A DNA stretch of 64,000 nt, from positions 1 to 64,000 of the forward strand of contig CAJNOQ010000117.1 in NCBI GenBank assembly GCA_905250885.1, written 5' to 3'. Source of the stretch: Didymodactylos carnosus. Taxonomy: Eukaryota > Rotifera > Eurotatoria > Philodinida > Philodinidae. Positions 1-12,209 of this stretch are shown in pieces. Under the pieces are notes generated by a model. The model ran no database searches, had not been told where the DNA came from, and saw only the letters and a list, made by a program, of their open reading frames with translations. The position numbers and the translations under genes were made by a program. The first letter of the stretch is position 1. Each line of letters begins with the position of its first letter.

Positions 1-245
1 AATAAGTACAACGGGTGAATGAAATAAAAAGATTGTAACGAAGTTTTCTTGGAAAGTTGCTATTTTTACTACTTGTGCTTTGTCCTCTTATAATTTCGCT
101 GCACGTCAGTTTAAGAAAATTGTTATGGCATGGTTTTGTAGAGAATTCAATAAGGAATCTTTTGGAAAAAGATTTGGATCGATAGGATAAAAGCCGGCGG
201 AGTTATATTCAAAATACGGGAGTGCGTTTATTTATGCGCCACCCG

Positions 246-761
246 TTAGATTTTACGTGTCAGTGGTGGTGATTGAGTGGTGTTAGTTGAAAGCATAACT
301 CTGACGATCTTATGGTCATAGTTCACGCACAAAACGTCCTCTACTTCTACATTTTTTGTAAAGTTACTTGAACTAATAAAAACCAAATCAAGCACCGTTT
401 TAGTCATTCCATCCATGCTAACTCTTGTAGGCTCTTCCACTAATTGTTTGAAATTGAAAATATCAGAAAATTCAAAAAACTTTTTGCCAGCTGCCATTTC
501 TGGATGCAAATTACACCAGGCATCACTGTGTGCATTGAAATCATCTACGAATATTACACCGTCAAAAGATCTCGTTTGAATTACATCACAAATAGTGTCA
601 CTTAAAAATTCTATATACTCTTCGGTTTCGGCGTTTGAAAGACTCGGGGATCGATAATAACTGCAAAGAAAATATTTCCTATTTAAGGAAGTACATCCGA
701 GCTTCTGTTTCATAGCTTTTAAATGAGAACCAATGGAGTTTTGCTCGATGCTTTGTATCAT
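246..761 (-). mobile_element. LINE fragment: endonuclease (EEP) domain of a non-LTR retrotransposon
   Basis: An open frame of 171 codons reads as the C-terminal half of an exonuclease-endonuclease-phosphatase domain of the apurinic type used by LINEs to nick target DNA. Visible signatures are VIFVDDFNAHSDAWCN (the usual GDFNAHS motif, with the first Gly replaced by Val/Asp), a DLVFIS strand, and a closing DHKIV block that carries the catalytic Asp-His pair. The N-terminal part of the domain is missing and I find no reverse transcriptase after it on the same strand before the window edge. It is therefore a truncated copy or one continuing beyond position 1. The clade (jockey/CR1-like) is not determined. 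Confidence 0.75.
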
Positions 762-1708
762 TATGAAAAAGATCTTAGCAAATGAAACATGTTACACATA
801 TTTACTTCCTGCCATTCTCAGAAGCTTTGAAACGAGAATAAAGTTCACGGCAGCATATTTTTTCGTAAAAATAGCCAGTCATTTGCGAGGTGGTTTCAAA
901 TTCAGTATTTATTTTCATTCTGTATCTTACAGTGACATGTTTATGTGTAAATGAGTGGGTTGGGTGATTTTCATTAAAAAACTTTTAACAGGAGTTCGAT
1001 TAAAATGATTTTGTTGGCACAAGAGTTTCATTAAAAAAATTTTGGTGGCATAAAAATTTCATTACAATTTTTCGACGACAGAAGAACTTCATTAAAAATT
1101 TCAATGAAAAACCAGGGTCACTGAACACACAGGCAATTTATATTTCGCTAAGCAGTAGATGAAAAAATGGTTGGAAAAATAATAATTTTCACAAAATAAA
1201 GATGAACCTTTTGCTAAGCAATACCAACTATTTCTCGAATCACATAGAAAAGAATGATTTTTGTGTTTGTATCAAAACTCAAAGAAACAAGGTATCGCTT
1301 AGCAAGAGATACCTATTTCACTTCTTACATGTATCGCTACGCGATATATACATCATTTTTTCCCGCTTAAACATACCTGTTTTCGGATGTTTAACTTATA
1401 TTCTGTTCACCTAACTTTCATTAAAATAACTCCTGCAAGGTGACTGTGACAGTTTCCTTAAAACCTTTGATAACACGAGAATTTCATTAAAATGTTTTGC
1501 TGACACAAGAATTTCATCAAAGTTTTTTGATGGCACAAAATTTCATTAAAAATTTTAATAAAAATCCAGATTCACCAAACACTCAGGAACTTTCGTTAAA
1601 ACTTTAATAAACGTCTTTTTAATGGAAGTTCTTTTAATGAAAATTTTTTTAATGAAACTCCGATATCCCAAATGAGTGTACAAAATACATAGGTAGCATG
1701 GTACATAT
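762..1708. repeat. Pair of direct repeats built from a ~30-bp ATTTCATTAAAA motif
   Basis: Two stretches in the same orientation, about 966-1137 and 1430-1600, share repeated units of the form ATTTCATTAAAA, then 5-10 T-rich bases, then TGGCACAAGA. Both end in a common tail (CCAGGGTCACTGAACACAC against CCAGATTCACCAAACACTC). The spacing is about 460 bp. Between them lie short copies of GCTAAGCA and GGTATCGCTTAGCA in both orientations. No coding potential is seen. It looks like a degenerate tandem duplication or minisatellite. Confidence 0.6.
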
Positions 1709-2026
1709 ATTGCTTATAGAAAGAAGTCCCAAGTCTCATATTCTCTCCTCTTTTCAATGTCGACAACCGCATGCCCACATTCATCTTCGTTCAAAATTAT
1801 TCGAAAAATTGGTGTTGCTCTCGTACTCTAAATCGAATAATAGATTAAACACATGTATGTATATATTATCTTCCTCTCTCTATATATATGTAGGCATATA
1901 TGTCGGAGTTGAGATTAACATCTCGATTCTTAATTCGTCTTGGCAAGACTAGAACTTGAATTCATCATTAAATACTGGAATACCTATGTGTTTATTTTTA
2001 TTCAAATTTGTTAATACTTTGCTTCG
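1709..2026 (+). repeat. Left arm of a ~318-bp inverted repeat (partner 8311-8627)
   Basis: The sequence from GAAGTCCCAAGTCTC to TTAATACTTTGCTT is repeated in reverse complement at 8311-8627 with only scattered differences, by eye over 90% identity. The arms are about 6.3 kb apart. The arm contains a run of AT/CT microsatellite and no gene. Confidence 0.85.
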
Positions 2027-3239
2027 TATTACATTATGTAAATTTAATTTGATAATAAAGCATTGAAACTCACTTTAAACATGTATATCGTTATACTAGT
2101 TGACTAGCAAATATGTTTCTGTTCTACCTAACCGCATGCATACTATTGTTTGCATATCGATGAATCAGCATACCTTTTGTTGCAATAGAACCAATGAACG
2201 CATGAACCGATAAGGTCTCTGAAAAAAGAATCTTTATGAGCTGACTGGAAAAAAAATCAGACACTCATGTAATTTCACTTTTTTTCGTGAAAAACTAAGA
2301 GATTTGAGAAAATTCGCCGTATAGTCTAGAAATATTTATGTATCTTTGTGCTAAGCTTATTTAGATTTAATTCATACAGGCTTAGTTTGGATAAATTTAA
2401 ACCTCAAGAAAATTACGTAACCTCATTATACCGACCACCTCTATTTTGGAAACAATTTTGTGATTCAATAAAAAATGGAATATCGTAGCAGGATCTTTTT
2501 CTAAATGTCCGTCTGGTTCTCCATGGTATGTCTGTAATCAATAATAATATCGTGCTCTAGTTCGCTATATTGAGGACCAACTGTTGATTATCTGGAAATA
2601 GGTTATCCTTTGATATTCAAGCTTTATGAGATTAGAATTCGGTCATAGAGATTGAATACCAAAGAGCTAAACTACATCATGCAATCGCGTACAGAAAAAT
2701 AAATTATTCATGAGTATTTTCATGCACGTTGTCGAATCTTCTTTCAAACCCATAAGTCGCATTTGATGAAACTGAAACATTCCCTTTTAGTTTTTGTGTA
2801 AAGCATATCCTTGTTAATGATAGATAATATCCACTTATAATTATAATACATTTCACAAATGATTTCGAATAATATCGTTTTACATGGTTTTCGATAAATA
2901 TTAAGTTTCAGCAATATCCGTTATATACTAGAAAAAAGGAAATAAGAATAAAAATCAATGAATTTACGATAAATTAACGTATTCTAATTTTTTATTGTTT
3001 CTCAAATCAAAACAGTAGAATTTACACATTCGAAGTCTAATAGTTTCATTTTTTCGTTGGACAGAGAGATTAAGAATAAAGTCATCTTTTTTAGCAACAA
3101 AAAAATAGTTCTATTTATCAAGACGTTTCGTCAGTTCGCTCGTATATTTAAAACATTTGTTCGATTTAGTTGATAAAATAAAACAGAATAAATATGATGT
3201 TGCTACTAAAATGTCGCAATCAAATAAACGGAGTATTGA
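2027..3239. other. AT-rich stretch without recognisable gene
   Basis: I see no continuous reading frame, RNA gene or clear repeat here on either strand. It may include decayed 5' sequence of the Penelope-like fossil that follows. Confidence 0.5.
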
Positions 3240-3950
3240 TAAGAAGTCCGCCTGTCCCCACTTGTTTATGAGCTTTTTCTAAGAGAAAATTTGTCATTAT
3301 CCATTATCATGATCAAAAACTTAAATTATATTATCGATACGTTGACGATATCTTCACCTATTTCATATGAAACACAAAAAAGACATTTGGACGGCATAGT
3401 TAAGAGATAAAATAATAACGAACTGGACACATTTCTCTACAGAAAGTCGACAGATATCGATCTTTATTTAAAGTAGGATAAAAGCGCAAGGAAATGGGCC
3501 ACAAAACATGCTTTTGGATGTTACTAAATCGTTCTTCTTTTGATTATAGCGGCTAGAACTATGCGTGACCACAGATCTGACTAAAAAGGTGATCTAGATA
3601 TATGAACCGTGGTATTCTACGATCCCTTGTTTGTCAGAAAGATGGCTCCAAAGTTTAGAAAAATGCGAAAACATCTCTCACTGTTTTTCGTGCCGTTTAG
3701 CTTAGACGTAAGCTCCAAAGATGGGCAATTAGCCTTTGAAAGTAGTTGTTTTTATTTTTTTAGGCGTGTAGTCAACTGCCTAATCTATTCAGTTCAAAAT
3801 TTCAGAATCAAATGGAAAAAAGAAAAAGTTGCATATTTACTCGTGTCATGCTACAATGGCTATTACATCGGACAGAGAAGACTCGGGGTGGTGATTAGAC
3901 ACCAGGAACACAAAAAGGCTTTCTATGGCAAGAGATTCTCCTGAATATGG
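3240..3950 (+). mobile_element. Penelope-like retroelement, broken fossil (RT and GIY-YIG parts)
   Basis: The translated sequence near 3325-3372 reads KLKLYYRYVDDIFTYF, the palm motif of Penelope-type reverse transcriptases. About 50 bp further on, a stretch resembles the thumb-proximal block of the same family (LDTFLYRKSTDIDLYLKWD). Near 3840-3920 a peptide GYYIGQRRLGVVIRHQEH resembles the GIY-YIG endonuclease that ends Penelope elements. The order RT then endonuclease is right for the family. The copy is short, has several breaks and looks old; it is not intact. Confidence 0.6.
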
Positions 3951-6900
3951 ATCGCTAGCCGCTAGCAGAATATTTTGGCAGTCGAATCAAACACAACAAA
4001 TGGAATGATAAATAAGAGTTTTCTCATGAAATTATTCAAGGTCAACTAGCATATTTATTCTTAATGAGCCTTCGTTTTTAATGTTTTTTTGATGCGTGTC
4101 ATACTGTCAGATATAACCTTAAGAACTTTCCTAAAATAAGCGTGAACATGTTGTAAAATTTATCAGAGTACTCATCATCAACTCGTATTGAGAGTGGTAA
4201 TAATCTGATAGTTTTGTTGGAAGAGGAGAAGTCATTTTTCTTGGTTTCTGCATCAGCTGTAACGTCAGAAGCGATAATTCAACGAGCATTTCAATACTAG
4301 CGTCATTTTTAAATGAAGCAAAGAAAGTTTTGTATAGAAGACTTCAGATGGACTTATCCGTAGTACTCTGAAAACCCAGACTATTGGTAGGATCATGCTG
4401 TATGCCTTATGCACCATCCATAATTTGTTATCTCGCACAGCTTATAGAATGTTTTTTCAGTTTTGCTTAAATATTTATATCAAAAGTCCTAAGAGGCCTC
4501 CTTACGTCCATAAAAACAATGTCGTTAACAGTTCGTTTTTATGCTACCAAGACAGTTTTAACACTTCTTAAATGGGGCCATTTTTAAGCCATTTCACGGT
4601 CAAAAAACGATCTGTTGACACTCTTTTTTTTCAAACTGTTTTTTCACCGTTAACGAACCGTTTCATGAATGTTTCGCAAAGAAGTTTTATTTTTGACGTC
4701 CCTCCTCAAAAATAGTGTTTTTCTAATTTTTTAATCGTTTTGGTACCGTTTTCAACACCAATCCTACGATCAAGGTACTAGCTTTAGTACCAAGTCCAGG
4801 AAAGATCACTGCCTCTACTCAAGTTTCGTTGACTTGTAGGAGAAACTTGAAAAGTTCTAAGTTACTCGAAGAAAATTAGTGTTATATATACTACTACTAC
4901 TCTCTAAAAAGATAAGAGAGATAGATGACTTGGCGGCAAAACGATCTGAAAAAGGGAACAGGTAACAGATTGTTTTTCCACCGACAAAAAATGGTCTAAA
5001 ACAGGTTGGTTTACCGTATACAATATAGTCTCCATTCGGTCACTCCAGTGAGTTTTACACCACCGACGGTTCGTTTGTAGGTGGCCGTTAACAGATCACC
5101 ATAAATGATCTGGATCCATAAGTGGATTCAGATGGGATGAGGGCCGTGGCGATCGAAAAAAGCAGGACGGGTATACATTTATTTGAGAGAAAACTATAGA
5201 ACACAACATTATCTATCATCATAATTTCAATACAACAACTAAATGATAATGTTGATATCAATTTGAGCTTTTTTTCTCATTGCAGAAAAGTGGGAGAAAA
5301 ATTTTGCTCTCAACTATTTTGAGCGACAAAGTGGAAGAAAGCATGTGTTTGTTACATTTTGATTATATTGGTTACCAAATGTGGACAAGAGCTCAGACGA
5401 AATTCTTGGGGAAAAAGAGAGTATTAAAGAGAATTTTTTTCCAAAAGCAGGAGACAGTGGGCAATTTTGACTAAGCACATGGACATGAGTTTTGAAAGCA
5501 GTCCAAACGTATCTAAACCATTTTTCTATAGGTTTTCTACGACGCTCTTTCCAACCGAATGGTTTTCGGGTTTTAAAAAAGTTTCCCAAAGGGTTTTCCA
5601 GAGACAGGATCTCCTGAAACCACTTCAAAAACTTTATTAGAATTCAAAAACCATTCCATTGGAAAGAGTATCGCTGAAAACCTATAGAAAAATACTTTAG
5701 AAGCGTTTATGATTTTTAATCTGACTTTTAAATTTTCGGGCAAAAAGATTCTACGTGCCGATCCCAAAATCTAAGAATTCGATAAGATTCAAAAGTATAT
5801 GTCCAAAACTCAATGAATTATACACCATTCGACGCAGTTTTTTAAGCTGATTTTGAATATGCAATTGGTTCTTGGTTCTGATGTTTCTGAACTGCGAGGA
5901 CTTGATTTTACCTCGAAAACCAAGGGTTTTTGGAAAACCTCTCCCTCTGCAGGGAAGCGTTTGGGCTATTTTGGGCTAAGTGCACAGACGTATCATATAA
6001 AGAAGGATATTTCCTGAAAGTTCCAGCTTCGGTGGACATCAGGGGAATTTAGGACCCCCAACTCTACTAAAATTAATTTTGCGAAAAACGCTTAGTCTCC
6101 GGAAAAGTCTTTTTTCACTCGCGCTCATTGAATCTCTAAAAATCTCACTTTCGTTTTTTCCCCAAATGTCCACGTTGTTGCGCACTGTGGGAGAGGCGTA
6201 CATTCCCTTACACCCCTCATTTGATCACGGCACTAGATAGGCTAGATTTTACATTCCGTAAGGTTGATAACATATTTTGAAGTTTCATACTTATACTTCT
6301 TTGATAGAGTCTAGTACGCATTCTCTTAAGCCCTCAGAGTCATGATACATGAACTCGGTATTACATCTTCCCTATAGTCCTCATCCTCATAGGATATACG
6401 GATCCGTAGTACATATTCGGGTGTATCTGAAACATACCCCAGTTTACGAAAGACTGTAGACCAGCGTTGAGATCAAATTTATCTTGCAGAGCACGTCGAA
6501 TCCAACACTTATATATGTCTAAGAAAATGAGGCTAAATAAGAGCTGAGGGTTTCACATTTTTATGGTATATTTGTATGATGAAAAGTAACTGTTAACACA
6601 AACAACTTTTGTTTTCTCTCCTACTGTTGTTGTTATACATTACGATATTGTTTATTTTAGTCCTGCTTTATTGCTTTTAAGTAACTTATTGTTGAGTTGC
6701 TCCTCTCCGGTCAAATATGACACTTACTTGAAGTTTTATGATTATTTGCATTGAAATAGGTGTTATCGTCATAAAAAAAGCAAAAAAATATGGATACGCA
6801 TATGTATAATAATATGCCCTTCAACATTAAAAAAATGGAATAAAAAAGAAATGCGAAATGCTTACCATCACCATCGAAAAAGGTGGGCTGATGGAAATAA

Positions 6901-8310
6901 TAATCATAAGGCGGCTCCTTCTTTTTTTAAATACACGCAGTTCTCTTCCTACTATCACATCATCGATCATATTATAAAATACAGTCTGAATCTGAATTTG
7001 GAGAGCCATTTTCTCTTCTTTTCTCTTTTTCTCAATATTATTAATATTTTTTGAGAACAAAAAAATACTTGAATGTAAAAATATCCAATTTTTTTTCTTC
7101 TTAGTCATATCACACATACCTCTTTCACATTTAAATATCTGAATTTGTTCTAATATTTAAAAAAATTCTTTTGCTACAACTTCTCTCTAACTTTTGTCCA
7201 TTATGTATACTGATAGATGTATGTATTATTCCATGGAAACTTTCTCTCTCTTTTTCTCTCTCGCAGTGCACGATAGATTCGCATCAATTTCTGTATAGGT
7301 AAGTATTATTCAAAATATCAACTATTTTCTTTTCTCATGAAATAATTATATTTTTCGGACGTTTGACAACAATAATAAACTTGTGTTCGATATTTAAATA
7401 TCATATATTTCTAAACGTCTATTTAATCACTTTTACCAGACGAACAAAAAATAAAATAAAGAAAAAAAATATAATAATAGCTTCTCATGCATGTATATAC
7501 ATATATACGTGTGTTGATGTCGTATATATTTATGAAAGAACAGAATACCCATTATCGTAATTGTTTTTGTATGTTTGTCATTAAAAGAATGCTATTTTTT
7601 ATTATAGAGACATGAAGTGAGTGAGTTTGTCATCAGCATATTTTCAAAATAATTGAGGTACCTACCTGATAACATAAATCGAATAACACACAATATATCA
7701 AAGTTAAGAGTGTATATTGAGAATAGACTTTTGATATGTAAACGTTAGACTATTTGTTTAATAGTCTATAATAATAACGAAATAAATGTTATTAAATTCA
7801 CTTCTCGAAAAACTCTGACACATTGAGAGTATGTACAGTTACGAGCATAGACCAATAGAAAACGTACTCTAACCCACAAAAATGAGTTTAGCAGAAAAAC
7901 AGTGTTTCTTATTTTGTTTGTTTACTAAACCTTTAAATGTTTTAAGGTTTTATGAAGAATTTACAAAACTCGAAGGTTTTACTCCTGAGAAATGAAAAAC
8001 TTCTTGGATTTAGAAAAGTATCAGTGTAAGGAACAAATAAGGATTTTGAAGAGAAAAAGGATTTTTCACTTCTTCTAAAAAACTCAAAAAGGGGTTTTTA
8101 GGGCAAAATGAGAAAGATTCTTTTTTCTGCTACACTCTTTTTTCAGGGTTTCGGAAACAACTTTTTTTTCTAACGAGAGTGCCAAAACAATACCGCAAAG
8201 AGTAACTTACGACTTCAGTTATCTGTACTTTTCGTTCATTCTAATATTTCAAATAATGTTGATTACTAGATTTCATTGAGAATATTCTATGCTCTAACAC
8301 ATGTAACAGC
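3951..8310. other. Long AT-rich region without recognisable gene
   Basis: No frame here shows family similarity or a believable chain of splice sites. There are TC-rich runs near 7240-7263 and short internally repetitive phrases (GAAACCACTTC and GGTTTTC types near 5500-5950). All frames longer than 60 codons are low-complexity and lysine/phenylalanine-rich, as expected from AT-rich noncoding DNA. Confidence 0.5.
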
Positions 8311-8627
8311 AAAGCAAAGTATTAACAAATTTGAATAAAAATAAACACATAGATATTCCAGTATTTAATGATGAATTTAAAGTTCTAGTCTTGCCAAGAC
8401 GAATTAAGAATCGAGATGTTAATCTCAACTCCGACATATATGCCTACATATATATAGAGAGAGCGAGATAATATATACATACGTGTGTTTAATCTATTAT
8501 TCGATTTAGAGTACGAGAGCAACACCAATTTTTCGAATAATTTTGAACGAAAATGAATGTGGGCATGTGGTTTTCGACATTAAAAAGAGGAGAGAAGAAG
8601 AGACTTGGGACTTCTTTTTTATAAACA
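8311..8627 (-). repeat. Right arm of the ~318-bp inverted repeat (partner 1709-2026)
   Basis: This is the reverse complement of 1709-2026, running from AAGCAAAGTATTAAC to GACTTGGGACTTCTTT. Homology stops on both sides of the arm. The two arms could be terminal repeats of one element or two independent insertions of a family in opposite orientation. Confidence 0.85.
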
Positions 8628-9071
8628 ACAACAACAAAGTTTTTTCGGAGATTATTGGATTATTGGAAAGTTAAAAGTAGTTCAAATAAAAATGCTGTGA
8701 TTTCTTTTCACGGGTAGATAGGCGAGTCGTTTAGGCGTGACAATGGATTTCCTAAAATTGCCTTTTGATGACTTTTGTAAAACCATATAACAGATAGAAA
8801 CATAGGTTCTTGGACCCAGTGAATCTCATGGCAATGTTGGTTACGGAACAAGATTCAAAACCCATGTGAAAATCTGTTTTAGATGAAACAACCCATTTTT
8901 AACTATTTTCACAGTAAATTAAAAATTTTATAACTCAGTCAGAATCGATCCAAACTACTTCAGAACTCTAACATATATGCGGTTTCACCGAGTCAATTTA
9001 AGTCCAATAATGGTTTCAAATTTTTTACTTAGGTTTTCAAAAAGTTTGTATCAAACTAAAGTAATGTTGTA

Positions 9072-9419
9072 GCGACCATCGTGTCTTGACGAACGAATAA
9101 AGCATCTCATCTACGATGAACAACACACCTGCTATTTCGACATGCACAAGTCTATCAGCACCAAATACTTACACAACTGTCCTAACAGAAAAATGCCAAC
9201 ATCAAGACTGACCAGATAAAAATTACTCATGCGCTTCCGCAACCCACATTCACCGTAAACGACGGAAACAAAGCACGCGCAACTGCTTAGTCGAAGTACA
9301 ACTTGATTTTCGTATTTTACAATTTTTCTCTGCCACAAGACGCAGCTGAAACGTTGAACAATAATCACTTCATCCTTGCAAAATAAACAAAAGATGGACA
9401 TGAGTTTATTTTTGTGCTT
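9072..9419 (+). repeat. Left arm of a ~340-bp inverted repeat (partner 12615-12975)
   Basis: The core 9089-9412 matches 12622-12946 in reverse complement with very few differences; both copies even keep the same 89-codon open frame. The outer part (CGACCATC to TTGACGAACGAATAAAGC) also matches, with small gaps. Read plus, this arm encodes the end of a frame, DERIKHLIYDEQHTCYF, followed about 25 residues later by a stop; I cannot assign it. The arms enclose 3.2 kb that includes the 111-aa gene and a hAT MITE. Confidence 0.85.
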
Positions 9420-9534
9420 TACATATCTAAAATAGCTCGGTCAGTAGGCACTTCAAAAAATCGAGAAGCTTTTGAAAAGATTCTTCAATTAGAAAACTTT
9501 GTTGAAGTTTTAGAGAGTCAGAAATGTACAGAGA

Positions 9535-9715
9535 GGATAAAAGAGTTTATGAACGGAAAATATCTTTTCCGCCTTCCACGGCAATAGTTATCTCGGATTC
9601 GTTTTCTTTTCTGTCATCTATGGATCTTGCCACATCTTGAATCATCATCACTATCTAGTAATGAATATTTGACATGTCCATCTTCATCACTAGTAGAATC
9701 AAAATCGTCCATGCT
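9535..9715 (-). other. Possible start of an unidentified gene or transposase (acidic N-terminus)
   Basis: On the minus strand an ATG at about 9712 opens a short frame beginning MDDFDSTSDEDGHVKYSLL and continuing with an Asp/Ser run before a stop. Acidic, serine-rich starts of this kind occur in several transposase families, but there is no domain to confirm it. A 34-bp block inside it (9601-9634) recurs exactly at 48893-48926. It could be a remnant of a repeat-borne gene. Confidence 0.25.
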
Positions 9716-11011
9716 TTAGACAGCTATCTTTAAAAACACAATTTTTCTCCTATTGATTATAGTTTTTAATACTGAATCTATATTAGAGATATCCCTTGTA
9801 TTTATAAAATGCTCAAAAATAATATTGTCGGATGTCTGAAATGGTTTTTTAAAGGATTATGATAAATTTTACACGTAGTAATCAAAATTTTTCCGACTTC
9901 TGTGCATTCTAACAGTGCAATCTATCATATCAGAGTATATTGCAGTAATGCATTAGTGTTCTAGGTCAATAATATAAAATTGTTTCTCTATCATTGACTA
10001 CTGTTCCATAGTCTTTGACAACGATCACATATTTAGCTACTCTGACATTAGTACATAAACTAACTGCTCGTATGATTCCTAATGATTTTGTTTCTGATAA
10101 TGTTATACTGGCTAGCAAACTTTTATCGTTCAGATTCGACTGTTAGAAGACTGGTAGTTTTTTTGACTAATTTTCTTGTTAAAATCAATGACTGAATAGG
10201 TTCGAAAGGTGCACGATGTTTTTCATTGGTATACGAGAGATACATTAAATAGAGCATTAAGATCAGAAGCACTGCATATGTGTAAAAGTTTAAAATTAAA
10301 ATGATGAAAATGATGAAAAAATTATTGTTTCAAAGTTTAGCATGACACACGGTTGTCTGACGGTGAATAGAAAGTATATTGGTAATTATGCACTAATAAT
10401 GGTTTTTCACTAACCAGGTATTCACCATTATATCTACTTCCGTGCGGTTTTAGTACCCGCAACCTATGGTCATGAGTTTCGATAAAAACATTCATGCCGG
10501 ATAATGGGCATGATCGCAGATGTCTTAGTTAAAAAACTGTAAAGACAACGATACCGACTTCATTTAACGTTTGAGACAAATTGAAGAGGATCCCAGTGGC
10601 TTGTTTTCCTTATAAAGTATTAATGTACGTCGATCGTGAAAGATAGAGCTTTCCAAGAAGTACCGTTGAATTTTCTCTCTATCACTGAAAACTAACTAAT
10701 AAAAGCAGAAAAACTAGTTTTTTAGTTAGACAGATGATCATCGTGAACGTTTGCATTATTATTTCTAGAAGCTTTTATTTACACAATTTTATAAAAATGT
10801 TCATAATGAGTTTTTTGTAGAAAATTGAATGGAAAGGCTAAATTATACGCCACAAGGAACCATAACCTAAGAATTTTTGACTACCATCATAGACTCGAAT
10901 TACATGTAGCTTAGTCCACCGAGCAGTTACCGATCGAATATTTTATCTAGGCAACTTTACATTTCAAATGTGTACATGTTATACTGTTCATAGTAGCAGA
11001 TATTATTGTAT

Positions 11012-11467
11012 TTATTTTTCCGTGTAATTTGTATTCATTGTTGGAAATAATTCCAAAAGAAACTGTTTCACATTTCCGGAACCAGTCACATCCAAATAAA
11101 GCGGTCCGGCATTCGCTTCTACAATAATATTAAATCTAAAACAAGAAAGTTAAATGCTAGTTTTTAAACAAGCCAATAAAAAATTATATGAACCTCAAAA
11201 ATGAGCAACAATTTCGTTCCATTTTTACCAATTGTACCAAATTATCTAACGATTTGTCATCGGAAGGAAATTCAAATCTAAGTAATCAAACAACATTATT
11301 AATTTTAAAATACTTTATAAGAAATCATTTTCTATTAACCTGTAACCATCTTCCAGTTCTTTAACGCTTAAAATTTGCTTTTCATAATCTTCCTTAATAG
11401 TTATCTTACGCGCAGTCAAATCGTCTTTGGATAAAGTGCAATTACAATTGTTATAATTATTTTCCAT
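11012..11467 (-). CDS. Small Cys-rich protein of bacterial type, three exons (candidate horizontal acquisition)
   Basis: Exons 11467-11340, 11277-11194 and 11135-11012 join in phase to 111 residues. The introns are 62 and 57 bp, with GT...TAG ends. The ATG at 11467 is the first Met after an upstream in-frame stop. The protein has an N-terminal CNCTLS motif, then LEDGYRFEFPSDD, then the hallmark MERNCCSFLRF, a short beta stretch and ANAGPLYLDVTG, ending near FLLELFP. This order (CTL..., DGYxxxFP, ERxCCxFLxF, GPxxLxxTG) matches, from memory, small bacterial proteins found alone or next to heavy-metal genes. Vicinal cysteines suggest metal binding, which is inference. I know no animal family with this layout. 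It lies between the arms 9072-9419 and 12615-12975. Confidence 0.75.
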
Positions 11468-11641
11468 TTTTCTTGAGAAATCGTTTAAATCTTTAAATGT
11501 TATCACTTCGACACTTCTAAATTTGATATTTCTTTCTCATTCTGCATTCTTATCCTGTCGAGAACATATTATTGACATATAGAGTGTGAAACTTGTATGT
11601 CATACAAAAATTGTAACAAATATATACTTAAATCATAAGAT

Positions 11642-12209
11642 TAGAGATGAGCAATAACGGTAAAAATGCTTTTACCGTTACCGATGCTTCGGTAGCAACA
11701 TCAGATTTTTATCGCGATAATTTCAAACCGGTAAAATATTCTTTTAATGTTACTGACGGTAAATTACTGAAACTTGTGTGATTAATGTTTTTATTAATAG
11801 AATAGAACCAGTTAATATCAATGAAGAACATGAAAAAAAGTTTCCAATGGAAACTTTCTATTTACAGCTACTTCACTTTGCAGTTTGTCTTTGAGAAAAA
11901 AATGTTGATGTATAACGAGAAAAGTTGGACTTCATAGAATTTAAAACATTTTTCTATATCTTCTCCCTTCCCATCCGATTTAATAAAGGAAAAAAATCTT
12001 GTTTACAATCATTGTGTGTGCACGTTCTTGTAAAATGCCTTAATGTATTTTCTACTATAAGTTATTACTAGTGAATAGAATGTCAAAAAGTCAAAATGGA
12101 AGTTCGGTAAAAAATTATCTTTTTACCGTTATCGGCTTATCGTAAAAACTTCAAAAGTTTACCGCGGTAAACTTCGGTAAAAATTTTTTACCTTTACCGC
12201 TCATCTCTA
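11642..12209. mobile_element. hAT-type MITE, 568 bp
   Basis: It begins TAGAGATGAGC and ends GCTCATCTCTA, followed inward on both sides by GGTAAAAA/TTTTTACC-rich sequence. The terminal inverted repeats therefore extend about 25 bp imperfectly. The flanking octamers CATAAGAT (11634-11641) and TACAAGAT (12210-12217) agree at 6 of 8 positions, as expected for an ageing 8-bp hAT target duplication. There is no coding capacity. The ends resemble the CAGAGATGGGC ends of the element at 32054-32382. Confidence 0.75.

Noticed and set aside
246-761. A host nuclease gene
   Set aside because: The DFNAHS-type motif and the lack of introns or a full N-terminus fit a LINE fragment better than a cellular APE1-like gene.
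6827-7117. 96-codon minus-strand frame and its plus-strand shadow
   Set aside because: Almost entirely Lys/Ile/Phe/Ser from AT-rich DNA, with no domain or splice partner.
7240-7263. TC-rich run as a promoter element
   Set aside because: No gene starts nearby; it is a simple microsatellite like those near 35533.
9132-9401. 89-codon minus-strand frame, repeated at 12639-12908 on the plus strand
   Set aside because: It is conserved only because it lies in the inverted-repeat arms. It has no family similarity, and the opposite strand offers an equally open frame.
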